Below, piece by piece: positions 8,396-16,677 of a stretch of 64,000 nucleotides of DNA (positions are counted from its first letter, which is position 1; the number at the start of each line of letters is the position of its first letter). Source of the stretch: Streptomyces camponoticapitis (GTDB lineage Bacteria > Actinomycetota > Actinomycetes > Streptomycetales > Streptomycetaceae); the NCBI RefSeq assembly GCF_014646115.1, contig NZ_BMMV01000006.1, positions 1-64,000 of the forward strand. The letters are read 5' to 3'. Under the pieces are notes generated by a model. It was not told the DNA's origin, did not search any database, and saw nothing but the letters and a program-made list of their open reading frames with translations. The translations under genes were made by a program, and so were the position numbers.

Positions 8396-9886
8396 TCAGC
8401 CCTGTACGGCGGCCAGTTCGCGCACGGTCGCCATGTCGCTGAAGGGGATCAGCGTGTCGCCGACGGTCTGGTACGGCTCACTGCCCTTCCCCGCGATCAG
8501 CACGATGTCGTTCCTGCCCGCCGCCGACAGGGCGAACTCGATGGCCGCGCGGCGGTCTGCGTACCGCTCGAAGCGGGTGCCGGTGCCCGCCAGTCCGGGC
8601 GTGATCTGGTCGAGGATCGCCTCGGGGTTCTCGTGCCGGGGGTTGTCCGAGGTGAGGACGCACAGGTCGGAGTGGGTGCCCGCGATCTCGCCCATCCGCG
8701 CGCGCTTGGTGGTGTCACGGTCGCCGCCGCAGCCGAACACGGTGATGACCCGCTCCGTGGCGAAGTCCCGGATGGTGCTCAGCACCTTGTCGAGCGAGTC
8801 CGGGGAGTGTGCGTAGTCCACGATGACCGATGTGCCGCGCGGGGTCTCGAAGCGTTCGAAGCGCCCGGGGATCGGGGGCATCCGGTCGAGAGCCGTGACC
8901 AGTCCGCGCAGGTCGTGCCCCAGGAGATGGCAGGCAGCGACGGTCGCGAGCGCGTTGGCGACGGAGAACCGGCCGGGTACGGGGATCGCCGCCGGGTACT
9001 TGCGGCCCGCGTGGTGCAGCGTGAAGCGCGTACCGAACGCGTCCATCGTGAGGTCGGTCGCCCGGTAGTCGGCGTCGGTGTCCAGCGCGTAAGTGGTCAC
9101 CGCGCCGGGCATGAGGGCGCCGATCCCGGCGCCCACGGCGTCGTCGGCGTTCACCACGGCCCGTCGGCAGAGCCCTTGGAACAGGCGGAGTTTGGCGTCC
9201 CGGTAGTTCGCCATGGTGCCGTGGTCGTCCAGGTGGTCCTGCGTGAGGTTGGTGAAGATGCCGACGTCGATGTACGAGTGGTCGACCCGGTGGGTCAGGA
9301 GCCCCATGGATGTGGCCTCCAGTACGACGGTGCTCACGTCGCGGTCGCGCATGACACCGAGCAGGTACTGGAAGTCGGGCGACTCCGGGGTGGTGAGCAC
9401 CGACCGTGGCATGGGGATCAGTTCGTCCCCGATGCGGCTGCCCGCCGTGCCGATGACACCGACCACGGCCCGCTCGGCGATCCGCAGCACGGACTCGACC
9501 ATGTACGACACGGATGTCTTGCCGTTGGTCCCGGTGATGGCGACCATGTCCATCGCGAGGCCGGGGTCTCCGTGGTAGCGGGAGGCGACGAGGGCGGCGG
9601 CGGTACGGGTGTCCGGGACGCGTACGACGCAGACGGCCGGGTCGGACGCCCACGCGGCCACGGGCAGTTCGGCGGTCGCGGCTTCGACGAGTACGGCGAC
9701 GGCGCCGCGTGCGAGCGCGGGTCCGACGGATTCGGAACCGCCCTCGCGGTGGCCGGGGACCGCGATGAACAGCGATCCGGGTGACACCCGGTCGGCGTCG
9801 AAACAGGCTCCGGCGGTGATGGCCGTATCGGGGTCGCCCTGCAGAATCTCGTGGTCGTGTCCGGCGAGCAATTCGCTCAGCTTCAC
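8396..9886 (-). CDS. murE: UDP-N-acetylmuramoyl-tripeptide synthetase (MurE), outside a dcw cluster
   Basis: A 496-residue Mur ligase. MurE adds the third stem-peptide residue to UDP-MurNAc-dipeptide in the cytoplasm. All three domains are present: an N-terminal UDP-binding domain, a central ATPase domain with P-loop ITGTNGKTS (Lys123), and a C-terminal domain. The specificity motif DNPR (414-417, in SDNPRHENP) is the signature of enzymes using meso- or LL-diaminopimelate rather than lysine. No ftsI, murF, mraY or ftsW lies nearby, so this is either a second, stand-alone copy or a relocated one. Streptomyces normally keeps its housekeeping murE in the dcw cluster. The micro-ORF at 10153-10233 lies upstream. 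Confidence 0.88.
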   Translation of the reverse strand: MKLSELLAGHDHEILQGDPDTAITAGACFDADRVSPGSLFIAVPGHREGGSESVGPALARGAVAVLVEAATAELPVAAWASDPAVCVVRVPDTRTAAALVASRYHGDPGLAMDMVAITGTNGKTSVSYMVESVLRIAERAVVGVIGTAGSRIGDELIPMPRSVLTTPESPDFQYLLGVMRDRDVSTVVLEATSMGLLTHRVDHSYIDVGIFTNLTQDHLDDHGTMANYRDAKLRLFQGLCRRAVVNADDAVGAGIGALMPGAVTTYALDTDADYRATDLTMDAFGTRFTLHHAGRKYPAAIPVPGRFSVANALATVAACHLLGHDLRGLVTALDRMPPIPGRFERFETPRGTSVIVDYAHSPDSLDKVLSTIRDFATERVITVFGCGGDRDTTKRARMGEIAGTHSDLCVLTSDNPRHENPEAILDQITPGLAGTGTRFERYADRRAAIEFALSAAGRNDIVLIAGKGSEPYQTVGDTLIPFSDMATVRELAAVQG

Positions 9887-10152
9887 AGGGGATCCTCTCG
9901 GAGGTACGGCTCGGCCACCGTGCGGCGGTCACCATGGGGGTACCGACGGCACGCCGGAGCGTCACGGGGGTGGGGCGCGGGTGCGGGGTGCGGAGTGCGG
10001 GTGTCGCTGGTCGCTGGGGAGCGCGATGCGGCTGGGGGGAGCGGGCGGCTCTGCACGAGAGTGCGTTCGAGAGGAGGACGCCTCGGGGCGGAATCCCACC
10101 GGGCGTCGGAGGCCGGGAACGGTGTCGACGTCGCCGGCCGTGGTCGGCGTTG

Positions 10153-10233
10153 CTAGCCGTGGCCGTGCAGGGCGTGGCACAGGGCGAACCAGGCCGGTCG
10201 AAGGCCCTCCGTCGCGGCGTGTGTATTACCCAT
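10153..10233 (-). CDS. Possible leaderless micro-ORF, 26 aa
   Basis: A short frame ATG(10233)...TAG encoding a 26-residue peptide that starts MGNTHAATEG and ends WFALCHALHGHG, rich in His and aromatic residues. A TACACT hexamer, a good Streptomyces -10 box, lies 6 bases before the ATG. Transcription would then begin at the A of the start codon and give a leaderless mRNA. A terminator hairpin separates it from the DUF2510 gene upstream. It could be a leader peptide for murE or an independent small protein. The evidence is positional, so confidence is modest. Confidence 0.4.
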   Translation of the reverse strand: MGNTHAATEGLRPAWFALCHALHGHG

Positions 10234-10317
10234 GAGTGCAGTGTACGGCCCGTACGGCTGTCCCGGCTCCGTCGTCCCGGGGGAAAACCGCCTGCGGCGG
10301 GCGCGGCCGGAGACGCG

Positions 10318-10350
10318 GGAACGCCCACGGCCGGTGGCCGTGGGCGTTCC
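10318..10350. terminator. Perfect 15-bp hairpin terminator
   Basis: GGAACGCCCACGGCC (10318-10332) and GGCCGTGGGCGTTCC (10336-10350) are exact inverse complements with a 3-base centre. It lies 45 bases after the DUF2510 gene stop on the minus strand and is that gene's terminator. Confidence 0.8.
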
Positions 10351-10394
10351 ATCGGTGGTGTCCGGCCGCCGCGCCGTGGGCGGGCCGCCCGCCC

Positions 10395-11387
10395 TCAGAC
10401 CTTCCGGCCTGTGCCGCCGCCGCCCGCCGCGACTTTGATGCCGCCGGTGATCTCGTCCATCACGGGCAGCTTGGGTGCCTTGTCGTTGATGTCGAATCCG
10501 GAGCGCACGATGATCAGCATGTCCTGTGCGCCGGGGGCGGGTGAGGGGAAGGCCAGGGACTGGACGTACCCGTCGTCCCCCTTGCCGGTGACGACCTTCC
10601 ACCGCACCAGATAGCCCTTCTTGCCGGCGACGGTCACCGCCTCGGACTTCAACTCCGTGTGTGAGGAGATCTTTCCGTAGCTCTCGCCGCCGTAGGACTC
10701 CTCGGCGTTCTTCTTGATGTCGCTCTCGGCCGCCGCCCTCGCGGTGGTGGCCTTGATCTCCAGCGCCACCGCCGGGAGGGAGTTGACCCCGCCGCGTACG
10801 CAGGACTCCTCCGGGTTTCCGGGGCACGGGTGCTCCCCCGTGCTCACTCCGGCGCCGACCGGGCCCGACTGGCCGGTCCAGCCGTCCGGTACCGGGATGC
10901 TGATGCCGCTGGCCATGTCGGTCGCGTAGCCGTCCTCGGTCGGTATCTCCTGCTGGGGTCCGCCTTCCCCGCCCTCACCGCCGTCGGGCGCACCGGGGTC
11001 GCCGGGCGGCTGTGAGTCGCCCGGGCCGGGCCGGTCCTCCTGGCCGGGCTTGCTGGGGCCGGTGGAGGGGTTCGTGCTCGCCTTGTCCACCGAGTTGTCG
11101 CCGTCGTCGCCGAGGAGAAGGAAGCCGCCGACGACTGCCAGTACCACCACGGCCGCCGTGGCGGCCAGGGCGATCCGCCGGCCCCGCCTGTTGGCGGACG
11201 GGGGCGGCGCCGCCGGGTAGGGCGGGATGCCGGGCGAGCCCAGCTCGGAAGGCGCGCTCCAGGCCGCGGCCGAGTCTGGCCGGACCATGTCGGTCCAGGC
11301 GGATCCGTCCCACCACCGTTCCTGAAGCGGGCCTTCACCTTCATGTCCTGGGTCCGGATACCAGCCGGGCGGAGTCGTCTGCGTCAC
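10395..11387 (-). CDS. DUF2510 single-pass membrane protein
   Basis: A 330-residue protein. An N-terminal DUF2510 motif (PPGWYPDPG, then RWWDGSAWTD, about 7-33) is followed by a proline-rich linker, one transmembrane helix (about 71-93), and a Pro/Gly/Asp-rich extracellular spacer. A globular extracytoplasmic domain (about 150-330) contains two cysteines in GEHPCPGNPEESCVRGG that may form a disulphide. The DUF2510 module is a small cytosolic domain common in actinobacterial membrane proteins and has no known catalytic role. The outer domain resembles secreted ligand-binding domains, but I cannot name it. It has its own terminator and is probably a single transcription unit. Confidence 0.8.
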   Translation of the reverse strand: MTQTTPPGWYPDPGHEGEGPLQERWWDGSAWTDMVRPDSAAAWSAPSELGSPGIPPYPAAPPPSANRRGRRIALAATAAVVVLAVVGGFLLLGDDGDNSVDKASTNPSTGPSKPGQEDRPGPGDSQPPGDPGAPDGGEGGEGGPQQEIPTEDGYATDMASGISIPVPDGWTGQSGPVGAGVSTGEHPCPGNPEESCVRGGVNSLPAVALEIKATTARAAAESDIKKNAEESYGGESYGKISSHTELKSEAVTVAGKKGYLVRWKVVTGKGDDGYVQSLAFPSPAPGAQDMLIIVRSGFDINDKAPKLPVMDEITGGIKVAAGGGGTGRKV

Positions 11388-11450
11388 GCACTCACCATAG
11401 GCATACGGTCCGACGAAGCTGGTGAGAGGCCCATGAGAAATCGGCGGACC

Positions 11451-12842
11451 TCACGCCCCGGCCGGTGGCACGATCCCGCGGATCACCCCCAGCGACACCA
11501 GGTCCTGGGGACGCACCTTGAGCTGGTCGGCGGTGGCGCGGGTCTGATCGGGGGGCCGTTTGAGGATCGCCGTCGCCAGTTCGGGTGCGATGACGGAGAA
11601 GTAACTGTCGGGTGTGGCCCAGGTGTTGCCCGGCGCCGCCAGCGCCAGTGCCCCGCCCGAACCGCCCTCGCCGATCAGCAGACTGGTGACGGGCACGCGG
11701 GCGGTGGCCACGGCGGCGAACAGGTCCGCGATCGCGGCCCCCGCCCCGGAGCGTTCCGCCTGCGCGTCGTTCGCGGCGCCCGGTGTGTCGATGAGCGTGA
11801 GGACGGGCAGCCCCAGCCGGTCGGCGAGCCGGACCAGCCTGGCGGCGGTGCGGTAGCCGGCCGGGAGGGTCGCGGTGCCGCACTGGGCGGCGTACGCGAC
11901 CGTACGGCCGTCGCGCTCGCCGAACCCGCACAGCGTGCCGGGGTCGGTGCCCCCGGCGCGATCGCCGTTGACGGATTCGCGGGTGGTGAAGTACGCGTCC
12001 AAGTACGCCTCGGCGCGGGGCCGTCGCGGGTCGCGGGCCAGACTCACCGCGTCCCAGCCGGTGGCGGGCGGGGCCGCGTGCCCGAGCGCGGCGGGCGGCT
12101 CGGCCGCCCGCACCGGGCCGGAGCCGGCCCCGGCGGTGCCGCCCGTCAGCAGCGCCAGCCAGCGGCGGACGGTGTCCCGCAGGTCCTCGGGCCTTACCAC
12201 CGCGTCGATATGACCGCCCGTCAGCTGCGATTCGGCGGTGTACGCGTACGGGTCGGCGTCCGGGGGCCTGACCCGCGAGCCCGCGAACCCGATCTGGGCG
12301 CCCGGCAGGGCAAGGATCACATCCGCGCCGGCGCCGAGGGTGGCCCAGCCGCCGCCCGTCGTGGGGTCGCGCACCACCGCGATCTGAGGCAGGCCGGCCG
12401 CCCTGGTGAGCGCCGACTGCCCTGCCACCCGCTGGAGTTGGAGGAGCGCGAGCATGCCTTCCTGCATGCGGCTGCCACCGGTCGCGATCAACGAGACGAC
12501 GGGCAGCCGCCGTTCGCGGGCATGGGTGTACGCGGCCTCCAGCCGGTCCCCGGTGCGCTCCCCCAGCGATCCGCCGAGGTAGCCGAACTCGAAGGAGATC
12601 AGGACCGCTTCGGTGCCGCCGACGCGGCCGGTGCCGCAGATGACGGACTCGTCCTCACCGGTGCGCATCGCCGCGCGCGCTCGCGACTCGTCGTACCCCT
12701 GCCAGGCGAGGGGTCCGTCCGGGGGGAGGGTGTCCTTCGGCATGGGCAGTTCGGTGAAGGCGGCCGGCCCCGGCGGACCGCCTCGCGCGGTGGCCCCGGT
12801 GAGGAAGGCGATCGCCTGTCGGGCGCTCATGCGCTCAGCCAT
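11451..12842 (-). CDS. Carboxyltransferase, fused AccD-AccA-like (malonyl-CoA metabolism)
   Basis: A 463-residue fusion of two crotonase-fold halves. The first (about 1-225) resembles the AccD beta subunit (FGYLGGSLGERTGDRLEAAY, then GGSRMQEGMLALLQL). The second (about 240-463) resembles AccA alpha (DTPGAANDAQAERSG, then LIGEGGSGGALALA). The CxxC zinc ribbon of true AccD is absent, as in malonate decarboxylase subunits MdcD/MdcE. It overlaps the matB stop by 8 bases, so the two are coupled. No biotin carboxylase or biotin carrier gene is nearby. It may therefore be either the carboxyltransferase of a dispersed acyl-CoA carboxylase or a malonyl-CoA decarboxylase-type enzyme; the malonate context favours handling malonyl-CoA made by MatB. 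The start could instead be the ATG four codons in. Confidence 0.8.
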   Translation of the reverse strand: MAERMSARQAIAFLTGATARGGPPGPAAFTELPMPKDTLPPDGPLAWQGYDESRARAAMRTGEDESVICGTGRVGGTEAVLISFEFGYLGGSLGERTGDRLEAAYTHARERRLPVVSLIATGGSRMQEGMLALLQLQRVAGQSALTRAAGLPQIAVVRDPTTGGGWATLGAGADVILALPGAQIGFAGSRVRPPDADPYAYTAESQLTGGHIDAVVRPEDLRDTVRRWLALLTGGTAGAGSGPVRAAEPPAALGHAAPPATGWDAVSLARDPRRPRAEAYLDAYFTTRESVNGDRAGGTDPGTLCGFGERDGRTVAYAAQCGTATLPAGYRTAARLVRLADRLGLPVLTLIDTPGAANDAQAERSGAGAAIADLFAAVATARVPVTSLLIGEGGSGGALALAAPGNTWATPDSYFSVIAPELATAILKRPPDQTRATADQLKVRPQDLVSLGVIRGIVPPAGA

Positions 12843-14283
12843 GGAGGGACCGCTTCATGATCTTGCCCATGTCGTTGCGGGGCAGTGCCTGGAGATACCG
12901 CACGGTGCGCGGCCTCTTGTGCGAGGCGAGCTGGGCCGCGACGTGCGCCGCCAACTCCTCGGCCGACGGCGGGGCATCGGCCTGTACGGGGACGATCCAG
13001 GCGACGATGCGCTCCCCCAGGTCCTCGTCGGGCTCCCCGGTGACGGCCGCCTCCCGTACCCCCGGATGCTCCAGCAGCACGTTCTCGATCTCACCGGCCC
13101 CGATCTTGTAGCCGCCGCTCTTGATCAGGTCGGTGGCCTTGCGGCCGACGATACGGACGTAGCCGTCGGGGTCGCGGATCGCCATGTCCCCCGTACGGAA
13201 CCAGCCGTCGTCGAAGGCGGCCTCGGTGGCGTCCGGGCGGTTCAGATACTCGGTGAAGAGGTTCGGGCCGCGCACCTGGATCTCTCCGACGGTGTCGCCG
13301 TCGTAGGCGGTGATCTCCGCGCCCGCCTCGTCGACCAGCCGCAGTTCGACTCCCGCCAGAGGTACGCCGACGGTGCCGGCGCGGGGTTCGCCGTCCGCGC
13401 GCACGCTGGTGTTCATCAGGGTCTCGGTCATCCCGTAGCGCTCGATGACGCGGCGTCCGGTGGCCGCCCCGATGCGCTCGTGGTCGTGCACGGGCAGCGC
13501 GGCCGATCCCGACACCAGCAGGCGAGCGCCCGCGAGGGCCTTCGCGAGCTCCGGATCGTCGGCGAGCGCCTCGGCGATGCGGTGGTACATCGTCGGTACG
13601 CCGAAGAGCATCGTGGCCCCGGAGGACAGCTCACGGGCCACCCCGTCCGTGGAGAACCTGCCCAGATGACGTACCGAGCCGCCACGCCGCAACGGGCCGA
13701 GGATGCCGAGGATCAGGCCGTGGACATGGAAGAGGGGCAGCGCGTGGACGAGTACGTCGGCGTCGGTCCACTGCCAGGCGTCCTCCAGCGCGTCCAGGGT
13801 GGCGGCGACGGCACGGCGCGGCAGGACGACGCCCTTGGGAGGGCCTGTGGTGCCCGAGGTGTAGACGATCAGCGCGGGTGATTCCGGGGCCGGCTCGTCG
13901 GGCAGCGCCCGGTCCACCGGGTCCGTGACCTCGGTGCGGTCCGTGCCGACGCGCGGCAACTCGGCAAGGATCGGGGGGAGTTCGACGCCGCTTTCGGCGA
14001 GGACGAGGGCCGGTGAACTGTCCGTCACGATGTGCGTCAGCTCCCGCTCGCCCGTCTTGGGGTTCACCGGCACGACCGGCACCCCCGCCAGGAGCGCGGC
14101 CACCACGCCCACCGCCGTACCGAGGGTGGGCGTGGCCCAGACGGCGACCCGTGGCGCGCCGACGATCCTGGCGGCCAGGGCACCGGCCGCGGTGGCCAGT
14201 TCGGCGTGGCTCAGTGCCTGGTCGCCGAAGCCCAGTGCGGGCCGGGTGGAACGCGCCGCGAGGGCCGGGAAGAGAGGGGACAC
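12835..14283 (-). CDS. matB: Malonyl-CoA synthetase MatB
   Basis: A 482-residue ANL-superfamily adenylating enzyme that makes malonyl-CoA (and often methylmalonyl-CoA) from the free diacid, ATP and CoA. The motifs are YTSGTTGPPKGVVLPRR, GLPLFHVHGL-like LPLFHVHGLILGILG, YGMTETLMNTSVRADGEPR, GWFRTGDMAIRDPDGYVRI and the catalytic lysine motif PRNDMGKIMKRS at the C terminus. The sequence closely matches what I recall of S. coelicolor MatB. I chose the GTG at 14283 because AAGGAG lies 8 bases upstream; the frame extends 14 codons further without such a site. Coupled downstream to the carboxyltransferase and preceded by the MatC-like carrier. Confidence 0.93.
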   Translation of the reverse strand: MSPLFPALAARSTRPALGFGDQALSHAELATAAGALAARIVGAPRVAVWATPTLGTAVGVVAALLAGVPVVPVNPKTGERELTHIVTDSSPALVLAESGVELPPILAELPRVGTDRTEVTDPVDRALPDEPAPESPALIVYTSGTTGPPKGVVLPRRAVAATLDALEDAWQWTDADVLVHALPLFHVHGLILGILGPLRRGGSVRHLGRFSTDGVARELSSGATMLFGVPTMYHRIAEALADDPELAKALAGARLLVSGSAALPVHDHERIGAATGRRVIERYGMTETLMNTSVRADGEPRAGTVGVPLAGVELRLVDEAGAEITAYDGDTVGEIQVRGPNLFTEYLNRPDATEAAFDDGWFRTGDMAIRDPDGYVRIVGRKATDLIKSGGYKIGAGEIENVLLEHPGVREAAVTGEPDEDLGERIVAWIVPVQADAPPSAEELAAHVAAQLASHKRPRTVRYLQALPRNDMGKIMKRSLHG

Positions 14284-14335
14284 GCGTCGTTCTCCTTGCT
14301 GTCGACGAGTCTGACCGGTCGTCATGGGGACGGGG

Positions 14336-15649
14336 TCATCCGAAGCCTGGCACGACGAGCACGAGCCATACGGCCGCGGGCACCACCGCCACCACGATGC
14401 CTCCGTACACCATCAGCTGCCGGAAGAAACGCTCCCGGTCGACATCGGGCGCCGCCGCCAGCACCAGGGCGCCGTTGGTGGAGAAGGGACTGACGTCGAC
14501 GACGGTCGCGGAGACGGCGAGCGCGGCGATCATGCCCACCGCCCCGATCTCGCCCTGGGCGAGGAACGGCACGGCGAGCGGGATGAGCGCGCCCATGATG
14601 CCGACGGAGGAGGCGAAGGCGGAGATGACGGCGGCTATGTAGCAGAGCAGGACGGCGGCGAGCAGCGGCACTCCGATGTCGCTGACGGCGTTGCCCGCGT
14701 AGTCGATGGTGCCCATCTCCTCCAGGACGCCGACGTAGGTGAGGACACCGCAGATGAGCAGCACGGTCGGCCAGGCGACCTCGCCGACGGCCTTGCGGCT
14801 CGTGTCGGGCCAGAAGGCGCTCAGGACGACGGCGAGGGTGATCGCGCAGAGCCCGGCGTCGAGGTCGAACACGAGGACGGCGACGACGAGGGCGGCGAGG
14901 GCGGTGAGCGTGGCGATACGGGCGGGAGTGAGGCCCGAGGCGTCGGCCGCGAGGGCGCCGTCGCCGTTGTCCGTGTCCTTGCCCTTGTCCTTGTCCGTGT
15001 CCTTGCCGTCGCTCTCGGCGGCACTCCCGGTGGCGAGGTCACGCCCCTTCAGTTTCAGTCCGCCGAAGAGGACGAAGACGATCGCCGCGATGATCAGGTT
15101 GACGACGAGTGAGGCGAGGAACAGCACGAGTTCGTTCCCGGGCAGGTTCTCGCGCTCCACCACCCCGTTGACGATCGAGCCGTAGATGCTGATCGGCGAG
15201 AAGCCGCCGGCCTGGGCACCGTGCACGACGAGCGCGCCCATCAGCAGCGGGCTGATCCCGTACCGCGCGGCGAAACTCAGCGCGATGGGGGCGACGATCG
15301 CGACGGCCGCCGGGCTGACGGCGCCGATCGCGGTCAGCGCTCCGGTGAGGGCGAACATCACCCAGGGGATGAGTGCTATTCGGCCGCGTACGAGCCGGAT
15401 CGAGGCGTGCACCAGCCAGTCGGTGGTGCCGTTGGCGCGTGCGATGGCGAAGAGATACGTGACACCGACGAGCACCACGAACAGGTCGCCGGGGAATCCG
15501 GCGAAGATACCGTCCGCGTCCAGGTCGGCGACGAGTTCGCCGACTCCGAAGGCGGCGGCGAACGCGAGCGCTCCCATGTTGATCGAGCGGGTCGTGGCGA
15601 TCACGAAGACGACCACGAGTACAAGGATCGAGATCAGTTCGGCGGACAT
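14336..15649 (-). CDS. matC: MatC-like dicarboxylate (malonate) carrier
   Basis: A 437-residue, about 12-helix transporter of the SLC13/ion-transporter superfamily resembling MatC. It has an N-terminal signature region (MSAELISILVLVVVFVIATT, then GDLFVVLVGVTYLFAIARAN) and the conserved loops AVSPAAVAIVAPIALSFA and GAQAGGFSPISIYGSIVNG. A charged Asp/Lys-rich cytoplasmic loop (GKDTDKDKGKDTDNGDG) splits the two halves. The start is the ATG at 15649, following GGGAG. It is the first gene of the carrier-MatB-carboxyltransferase operon and would import malonate. It is transcribed divergently from the GntR-type regulator, with an operator-rich gap between. Confidence 0.85.
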   Translation of the reverse strand: MSAELISILVLVVVFVIATTRSINMGALAFAAAFGVGELVADLDADGIFAGFPGDLFVVLVGVTYLFAIARANGTTDWLVHASIRLVRGRIALIPWVMFALTGALTAIGAVSPAAVAIVAPIALSFAARYGISPLLMGALVVHGAQAGGFSPISIYGSIVNGVVERENLPGNELVLFLASLVVNLIIAAIVFVLFGGLKLKGRDLATGSAAESDGKDTDKDKGKDTDNGDGALAADASGLTPARIATLTALAALVVAVLVFDLDAGLCAITLAVVLSAFWPDTSRKAVGEVAWPTVLLICGVLTYVGVLEEMGTIDYAGNAVSDIGVPLLAAVLLCYIAAVISAFASSVGIMGALIPLAVPFLAQGEIGAVGMIAALAVSATVVDVSPFSTNGALVLAAAPDVDRERFFRQLMVYGGIVVAVVPAAVWLVLVVPGFG

Positions 15650-15683
15650 CGGGGGCTCCCGTCCCTGGGTCCCGTTGATTACA

Positions 15684-15776
15684 GGCCAATCGGCATTGGC
15701 CAAGTGGCTGGACCACTTTGAACATCGGTCCACCGAGGCGTCAAGGGATCCGACAGGAATTGGCTCAGCCACTTGG
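15684..15776. promoter_or_regulatory. Operator cluster between matC and GntR regulator
   Basis: Two adjacent perfect inverted repeats: GGCCAAT-N4-ATTGGCC (15684-15701) and AAGTGG-N5-CCACTT (15702-15718). A third element at 15759-15776 (ATTGGCTCAGCCACTTGG) read on the other strand repeats the CCAAGTGGCTG core of the second. The TNGTNxACNA-like symmetry fits a FadR/GntR dimer. The third element lies just upstream of a TAGGCT -10 hexamer (15786-15791) for the regulator gene, and the first two lie in the matC promoter region, so the regulator probably represses both directions. Confidence 0.7.
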
Positions 15777-15818
15777 CCGCGGTGTTAGGCTGCGAAAGAC
15801 CAGGTATGGGGGGTTCGT

Positions 15819-16526
15819 GTGTCCGACGCACTGCGGCCGATGACCCGGCCGCGACTGTACGAACAGGTCCTCGACAGACTCCGCCGCCATGTCGCGGACG
15901 TCGATCTGCGGGCGGGCGACCGACTGCCGCCGGAGCGTGAACTCGCGGGGCGGCTCGGCGTCAGCCGCGCGTCCGTGAAGCAGGCGATCGTCGTCCTCGA
16001 AGTGCAGGGACTGGTCGAGGTACGGCACGGCGGCGGCACCTATCTCGTCCGCGACAGCCTCGACGCCGAGCCGGTCGAACGGCTCGTGGAACGCAAGCGC
16101 CGGCTGCCCGACGTACTGGAGGCGCGTGAGGCGCTGGAGACCAAGCTCGCCGAACTGGCAGCCGAGCGGCGCACGGCGGAGGATCTGACCGCGATGCGGG
16201 AGGCGCTCGATCATATGGCCGCCGAGATCGAGGCGGGCGATCACGGTGTCGAGGGCGACCGGCTCTTCCATTCGGCCGTGACGGCGGCGGCGCACAGCGG
16301 CCTGCTGGCCGACTTCATGCGGTCCATCGCCGAGCAGATCACCGAGAGCCGTAACGAGTCGCTGCGCCAGCCCGGCCGCCCGCAGCGCTCACTCGTCCAG
16401 CACCGCGCGATCCTCGAAGCGATCGAGGCACAGCGCGGGAAGGCGGCGGCGACGGCGATGCGCCGCCATGTACGGACGGTGGCGAAGGTACGACTGCTGG
16501 ACTGGGACCCGGGCGACGACGTCTGA
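15819..16526 (+). CDS. FadR-type GntR regulator of the malonate genes
   Basis: A 235-residue regulator. The N-terminal winged helix (about 10-75) shows LYEQVLDRLRRHVADVDLRAG, then LGVSRASVKQAIVVLEVQGLV, then GGGTYLV. The C-terminal FCD all-helical ligand-binding domain lies at about 85-225; its acidic and histidine residues (LFHSAV, QHRAIL) form the usual metal/carboxylate site. It starts at GTG 15819; an adjacent GTG at 15817 is in another frame. Divergent from matC across a palindromic control region, so malonate or malonyl-CoA is the likely effector, as for MatR in rhizobia. That is an inference from position. Confidence 0.87.
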   Translation: MSDALRPMTRPRLYEQVLDRLRRHVADVDLRAGDRLPPERELAGRLGVSRASVKQAIVVLEVQGLVEVRHGGGTYLVRDSLDAEPVERLVERKRRLPDVLEAREALETKLAELAAERRTAEDLTAMREALDHMAAEIEAGDHGVEGDRLFHSAVTAAAHSGLLADFMRSIAEQITESRNESLRQPGRPQRSLVQHRAILEAIEAQRGKAAATAMRRHVRTVAKVRLLDWDPGDDV

Positions 16527-16597
16527 CCGGGCGGTGCCGAGTCGTACGGCACGGCCGGGACAGGAGCCGCCCTCGTTCGGCGGAGGGGAATTGGGGA

Positions 16598-16632
16598 GCC
16601 CCGGCTGGTTCGGGGGATGGACCAGCCGGGGC
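16598..16632. terminator. Hairpin 1, 12-bp stem
   Basis: GCCCCGGCTGGT (16598-16609) and ACCAGCCGGGGC (16621-16632) pair perfectly around an 11-base loop, 72 bases after the GntR gene. A likely intrinsic terminator. Confidence 0.75.
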
Positions 16633-16640
16633 CGCTGTGT

Positions 16641-16677
16641 GTGGTCGCGGAGTCGTCACTTTCCCCTCCGCGACCAC
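16641..16677. terminator. Hairpin 2, 12-bp stem
   Basis: GTGGTCGCGGAG (16641-16652) and CTCCGCGACCAC (16666-16677) pair perfectly around a 13-base loop, only 8 bases after hairpin 1. It is either a back-up terminator or, with hairpin 1, a structured RNA. Confidence 0.65.

Larger units (their letters stand above)
9887..10394. other. 508-base intergenic region upstream of murE
   Basis: No large gene. It holds the candidate 26-codon micro-ORF (10153-10233, minus) and a strong terminator hairpin (10318-10350). The 266 bases between the micro-ORF and murE are G-rich on the plus strand, with repeated GCGGGTGCGGGGTGCGG-like runs, and may form a long murE leader. I saw no riboswitch consensus. Confidence 0.4.
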
